Source: a virus
Strand: one strand, 5' to 3'
Length of the DNA: 64,000 bases
IMG/VR virus record: IMGVR_UViG_3300024999_000081
Coordinates: 1 to 64,000 of that record
In this document: positions 51,096 to 58,482 of the stretch, piece after piece
Position numbering within the stretch: the first letter of the stretch is position 1
Layout of the letters: every line of letters begins with the position of its first letter
Position numbers and translations under genes: made by a program
Notes under the pieces: model-generated
What the model was told of the DNA's origin: nothing
Database searches by the model: none
What the model saw: the letters and a program-made list of their open reading frames with translations, nothing else

Positions 51096-51698
51096 ATGAA
51101 TAAAGAACAATTAAAAGCTAAATATGGTGACGTAGAAGTATTTGTAGTAAGTAATGAATTAACAAAGGATTTTGATACATTTGTTGAATTAGATAAAGAT
51201 AATAAATATAGTGATATCTTTAATTCAGTAGGTAAATTTATTCCTCGATATGATGCAGAATTAAATCTTGAAAATCGTCAAATCATTCCTTATTGTTTAG
51301 TAAAATGTGGCGATAATTATTTTATTACTCGCAGACTTGAAGGTGATGCAAGACTCACAGGTAAATATTCTCTTGGTGTAGGAGGTCATTTAGAGCGCGT
51401 AGATGGAACAGATAATGATTATATTAAGTCTGGCATGATGAGAGAATTAGACGAAGAAATTGACATTAAGTCTAGTATTAAATCTATTGATCTAATTGGT
51501 ATGATTTGCTCAAATAATACAGAAGTTGACTCAGTGCATTTGGGTCTAGTGTATGTAGTGGAAGTTGCCGGATTAGATGTTAGTGTTAAAGAAACCGACA
51601 CTTTAGTTGGTGATTGGATTTCTAAAAATGATTTACTTAATTTTGAAGGAGAACTAGAATCTTGGAGTAAAATTGCTGTAGAACATTTTATTAAGTAA
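51096..51698 (+). CDS. Nudix-like hydrolase
   Basis: A 200-residue protein behind AAGAGGAA. The Nudix box reads GGHLERVDG...MRELDEEIDI (about 90-122), with slightly longer internal spacing than GX5EX7REUXEEXGU. It probably removes damaged nucleotides or hydrolyses nucleoside-diphosphate derivatives. It follows the reductase, consistent with nucleotide-pool cleaning. Confidence 0.75.
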   Translation: MNKEQLKAKYGDVEVFVVSNELTKDFDTFVELDKDNKYSDIFNSVGKFIPRYDAELNLENRQIIPYCLVKCGDNYFITRRLEGDARLTGKYSLGVGGHLERVDGTDNDYIKSGMMRELDEEIDIKSSIKSIDLIGMICSNNTEVDSVHLGLVYVVEVAGLDVSVKETDTLVGDWISKNDLLNFEGELESWSKIAVEHFIK

Positions 51699-51708
51699 AT
51701 AAAAACAT

Positions 51709-51742
51709 GGTAGTAGTAAGGTTTAATTTCCTTACTGCTACC
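51709..51742 (+). repeat. 13-bp hairpin after the Nudix gene
   Basis: GGTAGTAGTAAGG (51709-51721) pairs with CCTTACTGCTACC (51730-51742) with one G-U. It is followed by TCATAAAAAG, not U-rich; function as a terminator is doubtful. Confidence 0.5.
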
Positions 51743-51764
51743 TCATAAAAAGAAAGGATAAAAA

Positions 51765-52532
51765 ATGATAGGATTACAAGAATTAATTATAGAACGAAAA
51801 ATAATAATTACTCATTTAGCAAGGGAATTAGGGATTAGACCAGAACGTATTTGGGACTGGATTAAGAAGAATAAAGTTCCTAAAGATTGTTTAAGCATGT
51901 TAACAGATAAATTTAATGTAGGAGAAGAATATTTAAATAAAGTGGTAAATAATATCAATACATATCAACCAAAAAAATTTGGATTTTGCAATGAATACAT
52001 AATCGAAGGAAATATTACAAAATTAATTCTCAATAGGAAGAAAGGTGATAATTTAATTGCTTTAATAGACACTGAAGATTTGCAAAGATTGAAGGAGTAT
52101 GGTCGTACTTGGACCGCTAGTTATAGGGAAAATATAGATAATTATTATGTATCAACAAATATACGAGATAATAATCCAAATACAAAATCAAAGTATAAGT
52201 CAGTATTACTTCATCAATTTATTGCAGGAATGCCAGATAATTGTGTGGTTGATCATAGAAATTCACAATATACATTAGATAACAGAAAAGAAAATTTGCG
52301 TTCAACAGCATATAATAATAATTCTTCCAATAGAAAAGGAGCAAATAAAAATAGTAAAACAAGTGTACGAAATGTTTGTTATAATGGAGAAAAAACAGAG
52401 TATTGGGAACAATTTATGAGGAAAGGAGAAAGATTTAAATGGATATTCCCACTTGATCAATTTGAAGAAGCATGTAAATTTGCCGAAATAAAAAGAAAAG
52501 AAATATTTGGAGAATTTGCTGGTGAAGGATAA
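51765..52532 (+). CDS. HNH endonuclease with N-terminal HTH
   Basis: A 255-residue protein. Residues 1-65 form a helix-turn-helix ('ITHLARELGIRPERIWDWIKKNKVP'), and the C-terminal part has the intron/phage HNH type 'CVVDHRNSQYTLDNRKENLR' with an N-rich follow-up and a Lys-rich tail. Likely a mobile free-standing endonuclease that binds and cuts DNA. Site GAAAGGATA. Confidence 0.8.
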   Translation: MIGLQELIIERKIIITHLARELGIRPERIWDWIKKNKVPKDCLSMLTDKFNVGEEYLNKVVNNINTYQPKKFGFCNEYIIEGNITKLILNRKKGDNLIALIDTEDLQRLKEYGRTWTASYRENIDNYYVSTNIRDNNPNTKSKYKSVLLHQFIAGMPDNCVVDHRNSQYTLDNRKENLRSTAYNNNSSNRKGANKNSKTSVRNVCYNGEKTEYWEQFMRKGERFKWIFPLDQFEEACKFAEIKRKEIFGEFAGEG

Positions 52533-52587
52533 ATAAAAATCCCATAAGCTAAACATTTCAAACCATTCTAACAGGAGGTAAAACAAA

Positions 52588-52998
52588 GTGAATAAACATA
52601 ACTCAGAACTATTAACCAAAGAAGAAATAGATAGTCTTCTACAAGTTCTTTCTGAAGGGTATCCCAAAGAAGAATCAAGTTCTATTAAAATCAATTATAA
52701 TCCAGTTAATAAGATGAAATTGATCACGGATATTATTGATAAGAATAGATATAGTGAAAAATATTTCTCATGGTGTATTGCTGATGAAATTAATCATATT
52801 TACAAAAATGCAGGAAAAGAATTTTCATCAATAAGTTTGGAATTTCTTAATAAGAATACACTAAATTTCTCTATTTCAGATGAAAAGGTAAAGTTATTTA
52901 CAAATATTTTTGATGATAATCCTGATCTTATACTTAATAAATCAGATTTAATAAGACTTAATATTATAATTCAAAAAATTATTGCACAAATGAAATAA
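52588..52998 (+). CDS. helical protein with FliM-like N-terminus, GTG start
   Basis: A 136-residue protein from GTG 52588 behind ACAGGAGG. The N-terminal 'LLTKEEIDSLLQVLSEG' closely resembles the CheY-P-binding peptide of the flagellar switch protein FliM (LSQxEIDALLxALSxG). The rest is a helical domain unlike FliM. It could imitate a host switch protein, or the match may be accidental. Confidence 0.55.
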   Translation: MNKHNSELLTKEEIDSLLQVLSEGYPKEESSSIKINYNPVNKMKLITDIIDKNRYSEKYFSWCIADEINHIYKNAGKEFSSISLEFLNKNTLNFSISDEKVKLFTNIFDDNPDLILNKSDLIRLNIIIQKIIAQMK

Positions 52999-53020
52999 AA
53001 TTAAAAGGAGAGAATGATCA

Positions 53021-53254
53021 ATAAAAACATTAAATCCACAAAAGTCTGAAGAATTATGGAAAGAAATAAAAAACATTGAATATCTTGTTTCTAAATTAGG
53101 CGGTTGTGTTCAAAATCCAGACTTTGTAAACGAAGAAAATGCAGTAGAAAATTATAGATTTTTCTTAAATGATTATACAAAACTAATTGATAGATTGAGA
53201 ATTTTAAGAGAAAATATCGCAATATTACATGAAGATATTATTATAAATAATTAA
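53021..53254 (+). CDS. hypothetical protein with apparent ATA start
   Basis: A 77-residue frame (KTLNPQKSEELWKEIKNIEYL...) follows an AAAAGGAG site but has no ATG, GTG or TTG near its beginning. ATA 53021, 10 bases after GGAG and 3 bases after an in-frame TGA, is the only near-cognate. An ATG at 53014 is in another frame, so a one-base indel at the start is the alternative. Helical, with a single Cys. Unknown function. Confidence 0.5.
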   Translation: MKTLNPQKSEELWKEIKNIEYLVSKLGGCVQNPDFVNEENAVENYRFFLNDYTKLIDRLRILRENIAILHEDIIINN

Positions 53255-53298
53255 TATAAAGAGTATACTTTAATATATTAAAAGGAGTTACATCAAAA

Positions 53299-53409
53299 AT
53301 GAAACAATGTGTACATTTCGACAGTGGAGTTTGCTATTCACCTGATTGGGAAGAACCATATTCATTACTAAATATTTCATTAATTTATTTTTTCCTGTCA
53401 TTTAACTAA
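53299..53409 (+). CDS. 36-residue truncated protein
   Basis: ATG 53299 behind AAAGGAG encodes MKQCVHFDSGVCYSPDW..., a start typical for small Cys proteins, but ends after 36 residues with a hydrophobic tail. Beyond the adjacent minus-strand gene, a plus-strand fragment without start (about 53668-53760; ...CKDNSRCAECWKLELEEEF) looks like a matching C-terminus. The original gene may have been split by the inverted segment. Confidence 0.4.
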   Translation: MKQCVHFDSGVCYSPDWEEPYSLLNISLIYFFLSFN

Positions 53410-53642
53410 TCCTCCTTAATAAATTCAATAATATCCATTAAGGCATAAGTTCTTAGAGCATCTTTATCTACATCAAATACATCCATTAACCATTGCTCTG
53501 TTTTGTGGTAATCGGTATTGCCATAATAAATAGTTTGAGGAATAATTGTTCTAATTCCAATATTACCTTGCCAATTTTTATATTTTACTTTGATTGAAGT
53601 AGTTGGAATATAATGAGGACATGAATTTTTATGATTTAACAA
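53406..53642 (-). CDS. phage-type WYL-like small protein on the minus strand
   Basis: A minus-strand frame of 78 residues from TTG 53642 (8 bases after GGAG) to 53406. Its sequence (SIKVKYKNWQGNIGIRTIIP, 'IYYGNTDYHKTEQWLMDVFDVDKDALRTYALMDI') is clearly that of a common phage and bacterial module ('YRNWKGE..IRTIIP..I.FG.TEWHPE.QWLL.A.D..K...R.FA..DI'). It is the only inward-facing gene in this part, suggesting an inserted or inverted segment. Confidence 0.7.
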   Translation of the reverse strand: MLNHKNSCPHYIPTTSIKVKYKNWQGNIGIRTIIPQTIYYGNTDYHKTEQWLMDVFDVDKDALRTYALMDIIEFIKED

Positions 53643-53752
53643 GCATCCTTCTCCAAATCCAGATAGGTTTAAATTAAATAGACTTATTACAACTTGTAAG
53701 GACAATTCTAGGTGCGCTGAATGTTGGAAATTAGAACTGGAGGAAGAATTTA

Positions 53753-53977
53753 ATGAATAAACTACCAGAACCAAAATGGGATAAACCTCCTGTAAACAAT
53801 AATAAAATAAATATGGAAGATAAATTATTAGAATTAAAAGAACAATTCTGCAAATGGTATTGTTTAAATAAATCAACAGGAATTAAAGATTATGATGAAG
53901 AGATTTTAGATAAGCAATTCGTTTGTAAAATTTGTCAAATCACAGAGTATATAACTTTCATAAGAGATGAGTTATAA
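53753..53977 (+). CDS. hypothetical protein with Cys pair
   Basis: A 74-residue protein behind TGGAGGAAG. N-terminal Pro/Asn-rich segment, helix, C-x3-W-x-C and C-K-I-C near the end (zinc site plausible). Unknown function. Confidence 0.6.
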   Translation: MNKLPEPKWDKPPVNNNKINMEDKLLELKEQFCKWYCLNKSTGIKDYDEEILDKQFVCKICQITEYITFIRDEL

Positions 53978-54054
53978 TGTTCACCATTTCGCTTAAATAA
54001 ACATAAAATAAAACAGACAGAAGGGAGGTGAATAAATAAGAAAGGAGAATAATT

Positions 54055-54222
54055 ATGATGAAAGAATTAAAAGGATGGTTAATTAACGAAATAAATTCTA
54101 TCAATATAGATTATCATAATGAAAGTACCTATGCTTGGTCAAAAGGATATAAGAAATCTTTATTAGAAACTTTGGATACTATTAAAAGAATTGAAAAGAA
54201 TAAATCAAATACCAAGAAATGA
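54055..54222 (+). CDS. 55-residue helical protein
   Basis: Two starts (54055 and 54058) behind GAAAGGAG; the earlier AAGGGAGGTG at 54022 has no start of its own. Basic helical protein ('WSKGYKKSLLETLDTIKRIEK'). Confidence 0.6.
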   Translation: MMKELKGWLINEINSINIDYHNESTYAWSKGYKKSLLETLDTIKRIEKNKSNTKK

Positions 54223-54245
54223 TAGTTTAAAAGGATGTGAAATTA

Positions 54246-54587
54246 TTGGCAAAAAACATAGTCGTTTATGGTTAAACTGTAGAAAAATCATTCAATAAAT
54301 TACAGGAATTACTTGACAATATGAATCCAAAAGATATTAGAAAAGTTATAAAAACGTCTCTTAATACTAGTATATTTACTATTGAATTAAATAATGGAGA
54401 TTACTACAAAGCAATAAGAGCAAGTGATAGTGCTAGAGGATATAAATGGCAGTATGCGTATATAGATAAGGATATTAATCGAGAATCACTTGATCATGTT
54501 GTTTTTTGTAAATTTATACCTGAGTATGGTACTGAAGATTATTATAATTATGATAAAAATTTTAAAGATTACTATGAGTGGTATTAA
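54246..54587 (+). pseudogene. conserved phage protein with an in-frame TAA
   Basis: TTG 54246 opens LAKNIVVYG, then TAA (54273-54275), then TVEKSFNKLQELLDNM... in the same frame to 54587. The join 'VVYG-x-TVEKSF' matches the usual N-terminus of this family (VYGETVE), where the stop stands for Glu (GAA to TAA). The conserved core 'YYKAIRASDSARGYKWQYAYID' is intact. The ATG at 54321 has no binding site, so the gene is probably off unless read through. Confidence 0.7.
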
Positions 54588-54607
54588 ATAATAAAGGAGA
54601 ATAAATA

Positions 54608-55305
54608 ATGTCAATAAGAACTGAACAAATTGATGTGTCATTTAACCTAAAACTTAAAAAAGACCTACAAGAACATGAAGTTATTTGTTCTCACTGTAGA
54701 GGTACAGGACTTCAAGTAGATGATAATCCTTTTGGTATTAAAGAAGAAAATAGTAAAATTCATTTTCCATATAAACAACAAACCATTGTTGGTTGTCGAC
54801 ATTGTTATAATGGAGTTCAAAGTAAATGTTTATATTGTGATAAAATTCTTGATAGAGGAACTTCTAGATGTGATTGTAAACAGTCAAATTTAGAACGCAT
54901 TCAAGAACAATATGAAAAAGATGTAGATACATGGAATAAAGCAAAGAAAATATCTTATGAACAAGCAATAAAAGATAATATTATGATTTATATTGACAAT
55001 TATGATAAATATCTCATGGCTGAAAAATTAGAGGAATGGATAGAAGATAAAGAAAGTGAAGCAGACCAATCAATATGTCGTGAAGAATTAAGAGTTTATG
55101 GTACACAATCAATTGAATTATCTATGGACGCATATAAATTATTGAAGATGCTTGTAGTGATTTACATGAAGATGCAATGGATAATATCTCAGATGAAGAT
55201 CAAAAAGAACTTCAAGTATTATTAGATAAGTGGTGTGAAGAGAATAAACAAGGAACTACTACTTATTATGCTGATTTTAGTGTTGGGATATTATTAAGGA
55301 TGTGA
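54608..55305 (+). pseudogene. zinc-knuckle protein frameshifted near its end
   Basis: ATG 54608 behind AAAGGAG encodes a protein with zinc knuckles (CSHCRGTG, CRHCYNG, CLYCDK, CDCK; DnaJ-type arrangement) and a helical middle. After ...MDAYKL at about 55140 the frame becomes unlike protein, while the adjacent frame continues as IEDACSDLHEDAMDNISDED...TTTYYADF to 55305. Loss of one A around 55138-55141 explains it. The current product would be 205 residues with a wrong tail of about 25. Confidence 0.65.
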
Positions 55306-55312
55306 TTAAACT

Positions 55313-55523
55313 TTGGAATCTTGGAAACATTGTGCTAAAACTTGGTATTGTATTGATATTTCATTAGCAATAAAAAATATTAAATATTAAATCTGGCTCT
55401 ATTGTAAAATGTAAAATAAATGATGAAGGTTATTTGTTTAATATTCCTGATAAAGTAAATCCAAATATAACTCCAGAAATGATTAAGAATGGAAAATGGT
55501 ATGTTTATACTTGGTCTGATTAG
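55313..55523 (+). pseudogene. remnant of a small protein
   Basis: TTG 55313 gives LESWKHCAKTWYCIDISLAI and stops at 55388; another frame continues as IKSGSIVKCKINDEGYLFNI...WYVYTWSD to 55523. Both look like parts of one gene split by an indel in the AAAAAATATTAAATATTAAA tract. Confidence 0.5.
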
Positions 55524-55564
55524 GTTAATTAAAATAATGATTTTATTTGAAAGGAGTTAAACTT

Positions 55565-55609
55565 ATGACAGCAGAAATTTATTATCATAATGAATTTGAA
55601 ATCATTTAA
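55565..55609 (+). pseudogene. 14-codon gene remnant
   Basis: A strong AAAGGAG site and ATG are followed by MTAEIYYHNEFEII and a stop. Such a site in front of a 14-codon ORF suggests a truncated gene, though a micropeptide is possible. Confidence 0.35.
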
Positions 55610-55642
55610 TCTTTAATTATTATCAATAAAGGAGGAAACACC

Positions 55643-55838
55643 ATAGATATTCTACTCTACAACTCCAAAGACGAAGTAGTAACCGCATACACCTCTAACA
55701 ATCATAATTATCAAAAACAATGACCAAATCGCAATTAAAGAAAGCAATAAAAACTACAAAGTTGTTGATATCAATAAGTATCGTGTTATGGGCAGAGAGC
55801 AGTATGTAGCATTGGAATTAAAAGTTATTAAATCATAA
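55643..55838 (+). pseudogene. small protein with ATA start and frameshift
   Basis: An AAAGGAGG site is followed 7 bases later by ATA 55643 (no canonical start in frame) and the sequence DILLYNSKDEVVTAYTSN; it stops at 55721. The neighbouring frame continues as IKNNDQIAIKESNKNYKVV...YVALELKVIKS to 55838. So both the start and the frame are altered. Confidence 0.5.
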
Positions 55839-55870
55839 ATCATAAAATAATTATTAAGGAGTGAAATAAA

Positions 55871-56257
55871 ATGCTTGATATAAATATTCTAATTACTCAA
55901 TTACAAGAGCAATTAGAATCATCTAATCAAGAGTTAGATAATATTAGAACAGAAATTCTTGAATTAGGAATTAAAAGAGACATACGTAAATCACACATCA
56001 AAGAAATTCAAAATCAAATTACGCAAATTCAAGCCGATCAATATGAAAAAGAAGCACAGAAGAGACTAATCAGAAAAGGATACACTTTTATTGGCAAGAC
56101 AGATAAAATGAATCCACAAGGAATTTATGCAGAATGTGACAAATGTCATCAGTATCTTTTATTGTTTGAATATGGAACTGGGATTGGTTCTACATATAAA
56201 GGCGTATGTCCTGAGTGTGATATTGTAATTGATTTCACTGATTATAAGAGTTGGTAG
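55871..56257 (+). CDS. coiled-coil plus zinc-ribbon protein
   Basis: A 128-residue protein: a long N-terminal coiled coil (residues 1-70) followed by a zinc ribbon with C-D-K-C and C-P-E-C. Probably dimeric; may bind nucleic acid. Site AAGGAGTG. Confidence 0.65.
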   Translation: MLDINILITQLQEQLESSNQELDNIRTEILELGIKRDIRKSHIKEIQNQITQIQADQYEKEAQKRLIRKGYTFIGKTDKMNPQGIYAECDKCHQYLLLFEYGTGIGSTYKGVCPECDIVIDFTDYKSW

Positions 56258-56271
56258 GAGGTTATTTTATT

Positions 56272-56451
56272 ATGTATAAACAATGTAATATTATTGAATG
56301 TATACATAATCAAGCAAATTCAATTGCTTTATGTTTAGGATTAGGATTAGAAAAGTTGGATTGTGATTATATGAATGTTTGTTGGTTAAATCAAGATGTA
56401 CAATGCAATAGTCTTAATTGTTTAAAATATAAAGTATCTAAAGTGAAATAA
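56272..56451 (+). CDS. 59-residue Cys-rich protein
   Basis: ATG 56272 is chosen because it follows TAGGAGG; earlier frame start 56251 precedes that site. Seven Cys and a final basic tail (YKVSKVK). A metal or disulphide microprotein of unknown role. Confidence 0.6.
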   Translation: MYKQCNIIECIHNQANSIALCLGLGLEKLDCDYMNVCWLNQDVQCNSLNCLKYKVSKVK

Positions 56452-56524
56452 GTAATATAAAATATTTTATTATTTCACTTTGCCGCATATTAATGAAATA
56501 AAATTTAAAAGGAGAATGATTAAT

Positions 56525-56719
56525 ATGAGAAATAATGTAAATATATTAAACAAAGAGATTTTAACCAAAGAGGAATTAGAAGCAAAACATTATGACAGAA
56601 TGATGGAATTCTTAATTGCTGATTTTGAGGGTAAAGATTTTAACGAGTGTGATATTATTCTTAGACAAATTATTAAGGTCGCATACGATTTGTTGAATGA
56701 ACCTGATGTTATGAAGTAG
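56525..56719 (+). CDS. 64-residue helical protein
   Basis: ATG 56525 behind AAAAGGAG. 'LTKEELEAKHYDRMMEFLIADFEGKDFNECDII' helical and acidic. No motif. Following 56720-56824 I find no supported gene. Confidence 0.55.
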   Translation: MRNNVNILNKEILTKEELEAKHYDRMMEFLIADFEGKDFNECDIILRQIIKVAYDLLNEPDVMK

Positions 56720-56824
56720 AATTGATTTGAGAGCGACAGAAAGGCGTGTAGGTTGGATTAGAATTTTGTTCGGGTGGGAATTATTTGTGAATGGTTAGAT
56801 AGGCAAATTAGAGGAGGAATACAT

Positions 56825-57037
56825 ATGTTAGTAAAAATTGGAGACAAAATTTATGACTCTACTCAAGTCCCTATTTTATTAATATTTGATGCAAAAGAAA
56901 TTAAGGATATGCAAAATTTAGCAGACAACAATCATAAATATTGTTCATGTCCAGATGATACAGAGGAGAAAGATATTGTAGAATTTATGAGAACTGATGA
57001 TGTAGAAATTGAGATTACTGGTTATGTAAGGTATTAA
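56825..57037 (+). CDS. small phage-type protein (MLVKIGDKIYDS)
   Basis: A 70-residue protein; ATG 56825 behind AGAGGAGG. 'MLVKIGDKIYDSTQVPILLIF' and 'KYCSCPDDTEE' match a small family present in many Gram-positive phages. Acidic, beta/alpha. Unknown role. Confidence 0.7.
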   Translation: MLVKIGDKIYDSTQVPILLIFDAKEIKDMQNLADNNHKYCSCPDDTEEKDIVEFMRTDDVEIEITGYVRY

Positions 57038-57038
57038 A

Positions 57039-57067
57039 TTGACTTTGTGTATAAAGTAATATATAAT
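57039..57067 (+). promoter_or_regulatory. sigma-A promoter
   Basis: TTGACT (57039-57044), 17 bases, TATAAT (57062-57067). Overlaps nothing else and drives the gene at 57117. Confidence 0.65.
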
Positions 57068-57116
57068 ATCATTAGTTGGAATACATATAAAATAAATTGT
57101 AGAGGTGGTGAAAATT

Positions 57117-57611
57117 ATAGCAAAGGGAAAAAGTTTATTGAGTCAAACTAGTAAACCAAAAAAACAAGATAAATATGACGAAACATCATCTATAGTAAAA
57201 GAATATGAATTTAATATAGATGATAGAGTTGTATTTTTAGGATTGGTTAGTGACTATAGAGGACTAGAATGTATAATTGTAAAAAGAACTATGAAAAAGA
57301 AGACAACGGATTATTATGCTGTAAAGTTCGATGATGGAAATGTAATTGAATCTGTTGTTTATGGGTTTTTAAGAACTCCTGAACAATATGAATTAGAGTT
57401 AGAAGAGCAAAAAAATAAAAACGAAGATGATCATAGTGATTTACCTGAAATTGAGTTAGAAATGATTAAACATGGGATAGAAAGTCATAAGAACTATCAT
57501 TCTTGTCTTTCACCATTAAATTTCCACTATATGGATTGTATTTCTTGTACTTATAAATCAAAATGTGTATACGAAAACAAATTTGATTATAAAAAAGCTA
57601 AATTTAATTAG
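57117..57611 (+). CDS. hypothetical protein with apparent ATA start
   Basis: The frame is open from GTG codons at 57105 and 57108, but these lie inside the AGAGGTGG site. The codon at proper distance (8 bases) is ATA 57117, giving (M)AKGKSLLSQTSK, a natural N-terminus. The 164-residue product has a basic N-terminus, a beta-barrel-like part ('DDRVVFLGLVSDYRGLECIIV') and C-terminal C-x19-C-x2-C-x5-C cluster (SCLSP, CISC, CVY). Unknown function. Confidence 0.6.
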   Translation: MAKGKSLLSQTSKPKKQDKYDETSSIVKEYEFNIDDRVVFLGLVSDYRGLECIIVKRTMKKKTTDYYAVKFDDGNVIESVVYGFLRTPEQYELELEEQKNKNEDDHSDLPEIELEMIKHGIESHKNYHSCLSPLNFHYMDCISCTYKSKCVYENKFDYKKAKFN

Positions 57612-57625
57612 GAGAGGAAGATTAT

Positions 57626-57703
57626 ATGATTAAAGTAACATTATTAAATCCAGTGCAAATTAAAAATATATTTAAGGAATGGGGAGGAGATAAAAATAAT
57701 TAA
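57626..57703 (+). CDS. 25-residue leader or truncated peptide
   Basis: ATG 57626 behind GGAGAGGAAG encodes MIKVTLLNPVQIKNIFKEWG plus five residues, ending at TAA 57701-57703, just over the start of the next gene. Its codons include the GGGGAGG site of that gene. It may couple translation or be a truncated gene. Confidence 0.4.
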   Translation: MIKVTLLNPVQIKNIFKEWGGDKNN

Positions 57704-58442
57704 AGATAAAACAGGCGAAACTTCAGTAAATAAATTTGGATCATTATTAACAATTGTAAAATATAATAATGCAAGAAATATTATGGTTCAATTCGAGAAT
57801 GGATATGTTGTACCAAAAACAAGATATGAATTTTTCGTAAAAGGGAATATTACTAGTCCATATGATAAAACTGTCCATAATGTAGGATATTTTGGTGAAG
57901 GAGAATATAAATCAAGTTTTAATGGTAAACAAACAAAACAATATGCATATTGGCATCAGATGATGAATAGGTGTTATGCCTCATTTTATAATATAGAGGC
58001 ATATAAATATTGTACTGTTTGTGAAGAGTGGCATAATTATCAAGTGTTTGCTAAATGGTATGATGAGAATTATTATGAAGTACAAAACGAAGTCATGTGT
58101 TTAGATAAAGATATCTTAATCAAAGGGAATAAGATTTATAGTCCGGAGACTTGCGTTTTTGTACCTCAATATATAAATACTTTATTTATTAAAACATTAG
58201 AAAGAAAAAATGAATTACCAATAGGGGTTGTTTTAGATAAAAATAAAAATCGAAAGAAAAGGTATAGAGCTTCTGCTGATAAAATATTTATAGGAATGTT
58301 TGAAACTCCTGAAGAAGCTTTTAATGGTTATAAGAATGTCAAAGAATTACATATTAAGCAAGTTACAGATAAATATAAAAAATATATACCTAAAATATTG
58401 TATGATGCAATGTATAATTATAAGGTAGAAATAACTGACTAA
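57696..58442 (+). CDS. AP2/HNH-type phage protein with apparent ATA start
   Basis: The frame extends upstream of ATG 57783 through family-like sequence (IKDKTGETSVNKFGSLLTIVKY) to ATA 57696, 8 bases after GGGGAGG. The 248-residue product has 'KQYAYWHQMMNRCYASFYNIEAYKYCTVCEEWHNYQVFAKWYD' (split by me as CYASFYN and CEEWHNYQVFA), 'CLDKDILIKGNKIYSPETCVFVP' features and a basic C-terminus, typical of phage homing-endonuclease-like proteins with HNH-like core and AP2-like DNA-binding domain. It may be mobile. Confidence 0.7.
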   Translation: MIKDKTGETSVNKFGSLLTIVKYNNARNIMVQFENGYVVPKTRYEFFVKGNITSPYDKTVHNVGYFGEGEYKSSFNGKQTKQYAYWHQMMNRCYASFYNIEAYKYCTVCEEWHNYQVFAKWYDENYYEVQNEVMCLDKDILIKGNKIYSPETCVFVPQYINTLFIKTLERKNELPIGVVLDKNKNRKKRYRASADKIFIGMFETPEEAFNGYKNVKELHIKQVTDKYKKYIPKILYDAMYNYKVEITD

Positions 58443-58482
58443 ATACATATGTAATATTTAATTAGAGAGGAAGATACTATAA

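Noticed and set aside
54036-54086. ATA-start mini-ORF after AAGGGAGGTG
   Set aside because: Only 16 codons, running over the binding site and start of the next gene, with no protein-like features.
16974-55838. Reassignment of a stop codon (TAA or TGA read as sense) as an explanation for interrupted genes
   Set aside because: TAA, TAG and TGA all end many intact genes here, including the large core genes, and no suppressor tRNA gene is visible.
56731-56802. 23-codon ORF from TTG (LRATERRVGW...)
   Set aside because: No ribosome binding site; unsupported.
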